64,000 nucleotides of DNA from positions 22,618 to 86,617 of the forward strand of contig JAYUKX010000198.1 in the NCBI GenBank assembly GCA_043764095.1, given 5' to 3'. Within the stretch, counting starts at the first letter, position 1; the number at the start of each line of letters is the position of its first letter. Below, in pieces: positions 26,848-33,866 of the stretch. The translations under genes and the position numbers were made by a program. The stretch is from M3007 sp043764095. Its GTDB lineage: Bacteria > Bacteroidota > Bacteroidia > Chitinophagales > Saprospiraceae. The notes beneath the pieces were generated by a model. The model ran no database searches. It was not told the origin of the DNA and saw only the letters and a list, made by a program, of their open reading frames with translations.

Positions 26848-28446
26848 ATGAGAAAAAACTTGTTATTTCGAGAAATATCGCACGTTGCGCAATCTAACAA
26901 TATTAATTACGAAAACGACCCACTTTTAGGTAATACTGGCCAAGGTTATGTTAGGTTTCCAAGTGGGGAAAGCCTTTCAATAGTAACAGCGAAAACAGAT
27001 ACAGGTGAAGGTGAAAAGCATTATGATCCCTTAAACTCTGGCATTCCGCTACTTCATGTTAGTGAAGGTGATAGTGAAAAGTTTCTCTCCAAGAGTTTTC
27101 AAGTTAAGGAGTTTTTACAATTTGGTGAGGCAAAAGCCTATAAATCAGAACGCGGAGTAGAACCTGACAGGTCAAAATTGAGATTAGACCCAAAATTAGT
27201 GGAAGTACTACAAAAACTTCGAGACCACCTAAATAAATCTATTAAAATAAACTCTGGTTATCGGCATTTTTGGTACAATAAGATAGTTGATGGGAAAAAA
27301 CAATCTCAACATTTAATTGGGAGAGCTGTAGATATTGTAGTAGATGGTATGACCCCATTACAAGTTGCCAAGGCTGCGATTGATGCAGCCGGAGCAGATA
27401 TTTTTGGTATTGGTATTTATGGTACTTTTACTCATATAGACGTAAGGTGTGGGACATTTGCGGCTTTCACTCGTAAGAACCCTCCTAAAGAATTAGAAGA
27501 AAATGTAAAAGAAATACTAAAGTACAGAAAAAGTAAAAACCTGCCTAATCAAAATAGTAAGTGTGGTAAGCCTTCAAAAGCAAACCCACCTGAAATCAAG
27601 AGTGATAAACCATTGCCTGCGTCTCTAAGTATTTCGCAATTCCTTCCAGCTGTCATCCATGCTGCGGAATTGATTAGGAATGGCAACACAAATGCAGATG
27701 AGATTACCGATAAAGTTTTTTATCGCTTATATCCTGAACAAAAGAGGCCATTGGAAAAGGGAAATACGTTGGCCGGGGTTTGGCTGTTTTTGAGAGAGAA
27801 TGTAGTTCAGCCCGTTTTGGACAAGGATAAGGGAATCAATAAAACTCTAAGTACAATCAAGGTAGAGGATAGTACTGTCAAAAAAATAATAAATGATACG
27901 GAGATCATGGAAGCCTTTCACCATGCTAATAAATTGACGGGTGTCCCGATCAATTATTTGATGGTATTTGCCTATATAGAATCAAGAGGCAATCAGAAAA
28001 TCGGCACAAACTCATACGGCTATACTGGTTTGATGCAAGTAGGACAAGATGCAACAAGTGATATTATTAGGAATTTTCCAGAAGCTGTTTCAAATGGAGT
28101 GGCTTGGAAAGAAGTAATTAAGTCTGTAAAGATCAATGTTTTAGCAGCAGCCTATTACATGAAACTTAATCGAAAAAGACTGGATAAAAGCATTCCTGAT
28201 GATGTCTTACATACTTATCTGGCTCATCAGCAAGGTGCTGGAGGTTTAAAAAGACTTATCTATACTTTAAAAATAAACCCTAATACAAAAGCCAATAAAA
28301 ATCAACTCAATAACCTACCTACAAAGTTTATAATATCTAAAGGAGGACCAGAACACGTAACAATCAATGACTTTTATGAATATTATAAAAAAAGAATTGG
28401 AGATATAGCTACGCAGTTTAAAAAGTATACGGCCTCATTAAACTGA
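26848..28446 (+). CDS. M15 peptidase-lytic transglycosylase fusion
   Basis: 532 aa. N-terminal half: a VanY/M15-type D,D-peptidase, with SGYR, zinc ligands H155 (SQHLIGRAVD, D162 in the same block) and H196 in THIDVR. C-terminal half: a lysozyme-like SLT domain with catalytic E378 in ESRGN followed by GYTGLMQVG, the family signature. One protein thus cuts both the peptide stems and the glycan strands of peptidoglycan. There is no signal peptide or lipobox, so it cannot reach the periplasm by Sec; delivery by a secretion machine, or release on lysis, is implied. I read it as a candidate antibacterial effector; a phage lysin relic is the alternative. Confidence 0.88.
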   Translation: MRKNLLFREISHVAQSNNINYENDPLLGNTGQGYVRFPSGESLSIVTAKTDTGEGEKHYDPLNSGIPLLHVSEGDSEKFLSKSFQVKEFLQFGEAKAYKSERGVEPDRSKLRLDPKLVEVLQKLRDHLNKSIKINSGYRHFWYNKIVDGKKQSQHLIGRAVDIVVDGMTPLQVAKAAIDAAGADIFGIGIYGTFTHIDVRCGTFAAFTRKNPPKELEENVKEILKYRKSKNLPNQNSKCGKPSKANPPEIKSDKPLPASLSISQFLPAVIHAAELIRNGNTNADEITDKVFYRLYPEQKRPLEKGNTLAGVWLFLRENVVQPVLDKDKGINKTLSTIKVEDSTVKKIINDTEIMEAFHHANKLTGVPINYLMVFAYIESRGNQKIGTNSYGYTGLMQVGQDATSDIIRNFPEAVSNGVAWKEVIKSVKINVLAAAYYMKLNRKRLDKSIPDDVLHTYLAHQQGAGGLKRLIYTLKINPNTKANKNQLNNLPTKFIISKGGPEHVTINDFYEYYKKRIGDIATQFKKYTASLN

Positions 28447-28588
28447 TCCATATCATTAAATCCTGCCAATATTATAAATACGTTTGCATTCAGCAAGAAT
28501 TCATCAAGAAGATTATGGCCATAAATGAATGGGTATAAACAAAAGCCAATAGTTCAATTTTTGAAAAAATTGCAAAGAGTACAAAATC

Positions 28589-28873
28589 ATGACCACACCC
28601 TCTACGGGTAAAGCACTGGAATGGGTTGCCTGTACCTTACTGGATGATCCGCCCGAGCATCTGGCGGCGCGGGAGGAACTGGCTTATTGGCTGACTATGC
28701 TGGCCATAAAAGTGTCGGAATCGCATTTCTATGATTCAGCATCAGCACTCCGGCTACTGCAATGTAGCCTGAGAATAAGTATCAGCGAAGCGCGGCATAA
28801 GGATTTGGAGATGATTTATCAAAAACGAGTAAACGCCCCAATCCAATTAAAAACCTCATCAACCATGAAATGA
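28589..28873 (+). CDS. small helical protein, unknown
   Basis: 94 aa. Two helices with hydrophobic faces (LAYWLTMLAIKVS, ALRLLQCSLRIS) and a basic C-terminus. No signal peptide or membrane anchor of full length. It overlaps the next 49-aa gene by ATGA, so they are co-translated. It follows the M15-SLT gene by 142 nt. It could be an immunity or chaperone partner; function unknown. Confidence 0.6.
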   Translation: MTTPSTGKALEWVACTLLDDPPEHLAAREELAYWLTMLAIKVSESHFYDSASALRLLQCSLRISISEARHKDLEMIYQKRVNAPIQLKTSSTMK

Positions 28874-29019
28874 AATTAAAAAAATCGCGTGGCTCTGTTC
28901 GAGGGGAATTGGTTCTTTTAGAATCGCGTATCCTCCGAGCAGGGCAGACTCCGGCTTGCACGCAATGTGCAGTCGGAGTCCTTGGCGCGGTGGTAGGTAA
29001 AAGAGCAGCAACTTATTAA
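28870..29019 (+). CDS. hidden 49-aa gene, ATGA-coupled
   Basis: Starts at ATG 28870 inside the ATGA of the preceding stop and runs to TAA at 29017-29019. The peptide has a basic N-terminus (MKLKKSRGSVRG), a CxxC pair (CTQC at residues 30-33) and an Ala/Gly/Val core (VGVLGAVVGKRAA). It is too short for usual gene finders. The exact stop-start overlap supports a real gene. A hairpin that can be drawn at 28947-28980 is within the coding region. Confidence 0.5.
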   Translation: MKLKKSRGSVRGELVLLESRILRAGQTPACTQCAVGVLGAVVGKRAATY

Positions 29020-29320
29020 AATATAAAAGAACACGTCATTACATCAAAAGATTTTGCCGTCAAAGACTATGAACTTAAAGTCCGGCACCTCACCGATCAT
29101 CTACGGAGGATATGGCCGCGTTTCAATTTTATGCTGGGTATACAAACCACGGTAATGGGAAAAGTGGAGGGTTTAGAGGGACATAAAAGTGAAGAGCGAC
29201 TACTCCACTTGCCGCAACAGTTGGGTGAGTTCCACCAAAATGACCGCGATAGTACCGCTGGTGATTGCTGGTTTGTGGGTGGCTTTGGCGGTTTGGGATA
29301 TGATGAAAACACTACAATAA
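29020..29320 (+). pseudogene. decayed small membrane protein gene, frameshifted
   Basis: Two frames together read like one protein. In the first, an open reading from 29020 without ATG until 29131 gives KDYELKVRHLTDHLRRIW and RFNFMLGIQTTVMG, a pattern resembling the amphipathic N-terminal part of small Bacteroidota membrane proteins. From about 29237, at a run of four A, the next frame gives a clean transmembrane helix (TAIVPLVIAGLWVALAVW) ending MMKTLQ and a stop at 29318-29320. The original start may have been the ATT at 29038. One indel plus a start-codon change explains the data; a sequencing error or a frameshift programmed at AAAA would be alternatives. Confidence 0.45.
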
Positions 29321-29352
29321 CTACTTCGTAAATAAATTTAAAAACATTCATT

Positions 29353-29751
29353 ATGACAGACAAAAATAAACTCGATCAACAACTCGAGACGGAACACGAA
29401 CTCATCAATCGCAAGCTCAACTGGCTATTGTCTTCGCAAAGTATATTGTTTGCAGCGTTGGCATTTGTGTTGGGTAAGGAAGTGCAGCAGGCGCAGAAAG
29501 TCTTGTTTTTTAATGTTGTTTCACTGTTGGGCATAGCCATTTCATCGCTCATCCTCATCGGCGTAGCAATGTCAGTGACAGCCAAAGTCGTCAGTTGGAA
29601 GGATTACAATCGTTCGAGCCCTGTTGACGAGCACCAGCCACTTGGAGTACGTATTTGGATCACTGTCTTGGCACTCATACCCGATGTTTTTATGCCGGTT
29701 GCCTTTATCGGGGCTTGGTGGTGGATATGGAAATACATGGATAATTTATAA
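29353..29751 (+). CDS. small integral membrane protein
   Basis: 132 aa. Three membrane helices (about 29-45, 55-78, 102-125) after a charged N-terminal amphipathic helix (KLDQQLETEHELINRKLNWL). No catalytic motif. Its neighbour before it is a decayed gene of a similar kind, so this may be the surviving paralogue. In an effector-immunity setting, a small inner-membrane protein could be an immunity factor against a pore-former or cell-wall toxin; not shown. Confidence 0.7.
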   Translation: MTDKNKLDQQLETEHELINRKLNWLLSSQSILFAALAFVLGKEVQQAQKVLFFNVVSLLGIAISSLILIGVAMSVTAKVVSWKDYNRSSPVDEHQPLGVRIWITVLALIPDVFMPVAFIGAWWWIWKYMDNL

Positions 29752-29858
29752 AAGAGCATAAATAATGCCCCGAATTCAAGATACCAATCTAATAAAATAG
29801 AGTATAATTTTGGATTAATCTTGTCTGATACCCTCTGTATTATCAATACGATTTGCAA

Positions 29859-30530
29859 ATGCTAGCAATTAAAAACATAAAAGAAAATTTGGCCTTGATT
29901 CAGGCTCAATATCCGAGAGGCATGAATCCAGTGCTGACAGAATCAGAGGTGCAAGCTTATGAATCCGAGATCGGCATACGCCTGCCGGAAAATATCCGCC
30001 TTTTTATCACACAAATCGGAAATGGAGGCGTGGGGCCTTTCGACGGATTAAACAGAGGCCTGAATGAATTGGGCTATTATAAACTTCAATACGACGTGCC
30101 GTTCGACCCTGCCACGTATGCGCAAGTCAAAAAATATAATCCGGAGGTTTTCCGGCAGCGCAAGAAAGACGAGTTATTACGCATACTGCAAATGTATGGC
30201 ACCTATAAAAAAGTAGCCTCCCCAAACGGGTATCAAAAAGACATCAAAACCTTTTGGGGTATTGATCTTGCCGAAGATGAGTATGTGGAATTTTCAAAGC
30301 CCACCGGGTGTATTCCAATCTACTATTATTCCATTAACTCGGGGCCGGTGTTTCTGATTGTCCATGCGCCGCCGCCTTACTATGGCCAGGTATTGGGATC
30401 TCCCTTTACCGGTGAAAAGGGTGGATTGCCAAGGTTATGGGGCGGGTTCGAGGCGTTTTATGGGGAGTGGTTGGAGGCCAAGGTGCGGCGGTTTTTGTAT
30501 AAAGTACAGATTAAAAATAAGTCCCTTTGA
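29859..30530 (+). CDS. SMI1/KNR4 (SUKH) family protein, immunity-type
   Basis: 223 aa from the ATG at 29859 (an upstream TTG adds only two residues). The SUKH block is clear: LTESEVQAYESEIGIRLPEN, then LFITQIGNGGVGPFDGL. In bacteria, SUKH-1 proteins neutralise polymorphic toxins by direct binding in the producer. It is cytoplasmic and lies 1.4 kb after the M15-SLT gene, across a small gene cluster. It may protect from an intracellular toxin that has been lost or lies elsewhere, because a periplasmic hydrolase would need a periplasmic immunity protein. Family assignment is secure by motif; the partner is not. Confidence 0.85.
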   Translation: MLAIKNIKENLALIQAQYPRGMNPVLTESEVQAYESEIGIRLPENIRLFITQIGNGGVGPFDGLNRGLNELGYYKLQYDVPFDPATYAQVKKYNPEVFRQRKKDELLRILQMYGTYKKVASPNGYQKDIKTFWGIDLAEDEYVEFSKPTGCIPIYYYSINSGPVFLIVHAPPPYYGQVLGSPFTGEKGGLPRLWGGFEAFYGEWLEAKVRRFLYKVQIKNKSL

Positions 30531-30611
30531 AATTATGACAACATACAAATTATGGTAATGATACCATCTTGATTGCTCGCATTTTCTCAAAATATCGTAA
30601 CAAAATAAATA

Positions 30612-31682
30612 ATGACAAAAGCAGAATTAAAACATTTAGTCGCAAAAGAGTATCTCGAAGATGCCTTTGAAATACTTAAAAAAGCAACAGCACCTGATCC
30701 AAGGCTACATAATAGGGTTATTACGCAAAATTCAAGTTTTAGTAAATATAGCTGGGCAACCAATATTGGTACTATTTCTCGCCCGGAAGAAATAAAAGAA
30801 CACGCACAGGTGGTTGATGGCTTGTTAGATACAATTGATAAAGTACCTGCTTCTTGGTTGAATGGTATACCTTTCCCCCTACATGCAAATCACCTGCTTG
30901 AAGAAGAGCCAAATAGTTCACTTACTCCTTCTAATTCTTCCTCTTATAAATATTTATGGCTGCTTGCCGTATTAGCAGTTGTATTGGCAGGCGTTTGGGG
31001 TGTCTCTACTTACCTTAATAAGTCAAAAGAAGTCTATTCCCAACGGATGACCATCAACTTACATGGATCGGACAGTAATACGGAAAAGCCTTTAAAAAAT
31101 GGACAACTTATGATCCTATTCGAAGAAGGTAATTTTTCTAAAAAATCATCTATTTCCAATAGCGGACAAGTTTTTTTCGATTCAATACCTATTGAATTAA
31201 ACCCAGTAAAATTTACATGTCAGTTGATTACGCAAGAAAAGTATAAACTGAAAGACAAAATCCAAAAATATGCTTTAGGTAAGGAAGTAAATGTCATTAT
31301 TGAGAAAATGGCTGAGCAGATAAATTCATCTAATCGCAACTCCAATAATGAAACCCTTTGCCCTACTACATCACCTGATGGAGCCTCTTTGGATACAAAA
31401 ATATATAAACCACACGAAAAAAGGCTAAATTATATCTGGATTACAGGAAAATGGAAAAAGGAAGATGGCAGGTGTATATGGGAAAATGGACATTTTGAAA
31501 AACTTACCCTTCGAACACATGAAGATTGTCCAACAGAGCCTCCTGCTGGAGCAGATTCTAATCCTGCGCAAGGAGAAGGAAAACCAGGCTACTTTTGGCA
31601 ACCTTCTCGATGGGTTCTTCAAGATGGAAAATGTACTTGGCGTTCAGGTAGCTGGCAAAAAAGTCAAGCGGGTCAAAATTGA
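30612..31682 (+). CDS. EAD-like domain, TM helix and WXXGXW-repeat protein
   Basis: 356 aa. Residues 1-80 look like an effector-associated domain (EAD): KAELKHLVAKEYLEDAFEIL, then a region with SFSKYSWATNIGTIS and LLDTIDKV; EADs recruit effectors in NTP-dependent conflict systems. A transmembrane helix lies at 114-134, and an extracellular beta domain follows. The C-terminal part contains two copies of a WXXGXW-type repeat (YIWITGKWKKEDGRCIWENG and YFWQPSRW...CTWRSGSW). The layout suggests a signalling adaptor with an intracellular adaptor domain and an external sensor. The EAD call is from pattern, not from a profile search. Confidence 0.68.
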   Translation: MTKAELKHLVAKEYLEDAFEILKKATAPDPRLHNRVITQNSSFSKYSWATNIGTISRPEEIKEHAQVVDGLLDTIDKVPASWLNGIPFPLHANHLLEEEPNSSLTPSNSSSYKYLWLLAVLAVVLAGVWGVSTYLNKSKEVYSQRMTINLHGSDSNTEKPLKNGQLMILFEEGNFSKKSSISNSGQVFFDSIPIELNPVKFTCQLITQEKYKLKDKIQKYALGKEVNVIIEKMAEQINSSNRNSNNETLCPTTSPDGASLDTKIYKPHEKRLNYIWITGKWKKEDGRCIWENGHFEKLTLRTHEDCPTEPPAGADSNPAQGEGKPGYFWQPSRWVLQDGKCTWRSGSWQKSQAGQN

Positions 31683-31892
31683 TCTATCGTTTTTCTATGA
31701 ATTACTCAACAGAGAGTATTCTAAAAAGTGTGTCAAATATAAAACGAAAGTAAATAATTTTACGCATGAAAAAAATACAAGGCAACGCACCAAAAACCAC
31801 CCCACATAACCTAGATAAATAAGTATCACAACCTACCACATATTCAGCAAAAGAAAGCAAAAAACCACTATCTTTGCAGCAAATTTTATAAC

Positions 31893-32801
31893 ATGGCAAA
31901 GAAACATATTCGTTTTGATTGGGCAGCCAAGAAAATGTTGCGAGATAAAAAGAACTTCGACATTCTCGAAGGCTTCCTTTCTGAATTGCTCAAGGAGGAT
32001 ATCAAAATCGAAGGACTTTTGGAGAGCGAAGGCAACCAAGAGGAGGAAGATGATAAGTTTAACAGAGTCGATTTGTTTGCTGAAAACTCAAAAGGTGAGC
32101 ACATCATCATCGAGATACAAAACACGAGAGCCTTAGACTATCTAATGAGAATGCTTTTTGGTACGTCAAAAGCAATCACGGAGTATTTGGAAATAGGCAA
32201 ACCGTATTCCGAAATAAAGAAGGTTATTGCGGTAAGTATTATTTATTTTGGTTTGGGCAAGGGTGATGATTATATTTACGTTGGTCAAACAAAATTCACA
32301 GGGCTGCATTCAAAAAAAGAACTTGAATTAACTAAAACCCAGCAGGAATTACTCAAAAAGCCGACAATCCACGAAGCATTTCCCGAATACTACCTAATTC
32401 AAACGACAAGGTTTAACGATGTCATCAATGAACCATTGGACGAATGGATATACTTTTTTAAGAACAACGAAGTCTTAGATACCTTCAAAGCAAAAGGTAT
32501 GAATGCGGTTAGAGAGAAGATGGGAGTGCACAACTTGCCCGATGAAGAAAAGATAAAATACAACCGCTTTTTGGATAATTTACACACAGAGGCCAGTATT
32601 GCCGATACTTTTAGAATTGAACAAGAGGAAAAAATAAAAGAAGAACGCGAAAAAGCAGAAAAGGAAGGCCAACGAAAAAAAGCAGTTGAAGTCGCTATTG
32701 AACTCATAAAATTGGGGTTGAATAATACCCAAATCGTACAGGTAACTGGCTTGGAAGCAACAGAAATTGAGGAATTACGAAAAAATACACCTTCTGTGTA
32801 A
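31893..32801 (+). CDS. Rpn-family PD-(D/E)XK nuclease
   Basis: 302 aa. A PD-(D/E)XK-type core at D60 (FNRVD), E74-x-Q76 (IIIEIQ) as in recombination-promoting nuclease Rpn/putative transposase proteins, plus the DYLMRMLFGTSKAI segment of that family, and a helical C-terminus (AVEVAIELIKLGLNNTQIVQVTGL). These are DNA nucleases linked to horizontal gene transfer and to phage defence; some are transposon-derived. A TATCTTTG (-7-like) box at 31869-31876 lies 17 nt before the start. It closes the accessory island. Confidence 0.85.
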   Translation: MAKKHIRFDWAAKKMLRDKKNFDILEGFLSELLKEDIKIEGLLESEGNQEEEDDKFNRVDLFAENSKGEHIIIEIQNTRALDYLMRMLFGTSKAITEYLEIGKPYSEIKKVIAVSIIYFGLGKGDDYIYVGQTKFTGLHSKKELELTKTQQELLKKPTIHEAFPEYYLIQTTRFNDVINEPLDEWIYFFKNNEVLDTFKAKGMNAVREKMGVHNLPDEEKIKYNRFLDNLHTEASIADTFRIEQEEKIKEEREKAEKEGQRKKAVEVAIELIKLGLNNTQIVQVTGLEATEIEELRKNTPSV

Positions 32802-33074
32802 AAACACAAAAACAATCCGAGTAAACAGATACACGCCCGAAATTGCCGCCCAAAAGCCTACACAGAGCGGCATGCGTGTGCCACCGAAAATATAAAAGAC
32901 AATAACAACGCTTCCCCCCGCCCCACGCCCGCCCAAACCGTAAATACTATAACCCTTTTCAATAATTATGTAATATTTTAGGTAGCAATAGGCGCCACCT
33001 TTGTGCCATTGTGAAAACGCGGGGCTTATGCTCCGAGTCAACATAATTACTAAATTTTAATCATTAAAAAAGAC

Positions 33075-33761
33075 ATGAAAGTATTAGTTGTATTAACATC
33101 CCATAGTGCATTGGGAAATACCGGAGAAAAAACCGGTTTTTGGATCGAAGAATTTGCAGCCCCTTATTATGTTTTGGCCGATGCCAAAGTGGAATTGACC
33201 ATCGCGTCACCCAACGGAGGCCAACCACCCGTTGACCCCAAAAGCGAATTAGCAGATGCTCAAACGCCTTCAACAGAAAGGTTCTACAAAGACCCTGTCT
33301 TGATGGATAAAGTGGCGCATTCACTCAAACTGAGCGATGTAAAGGAAGCCGATTATGATGCTGTTTTTTATCCCGGTGGTCACGGCCCTTTATGGGATTT
33401 GGCGAATGATAAAAACTCTATTCAATTAATCGAAACGTTTTATAATCATCAAAAACCAATCGCTTTTGTGTGCCATTCGCCTGCGGCATTGGTTCATGTA
33501 AAAGCACAAAATGGGGAACCACTCGTGAAAGGTAAACACCTAACCGGTTTTTCTAATACAGAAGAAGCAGCCGTTAAATTAACGGACATAGTGCCTTTTT
33601 TACTAGAAGATGAACTCACAAAACACGGTGCCCACTATTCCAAAGGAGCAGATTGGGCATCATACACGAAACAAGATGGGTTACTCATTACGGGTCAAAA
33701 TCCAGGTTCTTCAGAGGCCGTAGCACATCTCCTTTTAAAGACACTTGAAGGCGAAAAATAG
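33075..33761 (+). CDS. DJ-1/PfpI-like (Hsp31 type) protein
   Basis: 228 aa, cytoplasmic. The nucleophile elbow is FVCHSPAALV with C133-H134 and the assisting glutamate E25/E26 of FWIEEF, in the order of the class I glutamine amidotransferase-like group (Hsp31/YhbO). PGGHG at 100-104 is the family loop. Members act as glyoxalase III, chaperone or deglycase; which one here is not decidable from sequence. It is the first gene after the island and about 100 nt before tamB. Confidence 0.88.
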   Translation: MKVLVVLTSHSALGNTGEKTGFWIEEFAAPYYVLADAKVELTIASPNGGQPPVDPKSELADAQTPSTERFYKDPVLMDKVAHSLKLSDVKEADYDAVFYPGGHGPLWDLANDKNSIQLIETFYNHQKPIAFVCHSPAALVHVKAQNGEPLVKGKHLTGFSNTEEAAVKLTDIVPFLLEDELTKHGAHYSKGADWASYTKQDGLLITGQNPGSSEAVAHLLLKTLEGEK

Positions 33762-33866
33762 TATAACTATTCAACGTTTTTAAGCGGAGCAGTAACCAAT
33801 AAGTACCTCAAAAACCGCGTGGCAAACCCCCAAAAAACCAATGGATGCAAATGCGTGATATAAAAA

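Noticed and set aside
28947..28980. Hairpin GACTCCG...CGGAGTC as a terminator or RNA element
   Set aside because: It lies inside the 49-aa coding region, is not followed by a U-tract, and its arms can be explained by codon choice.
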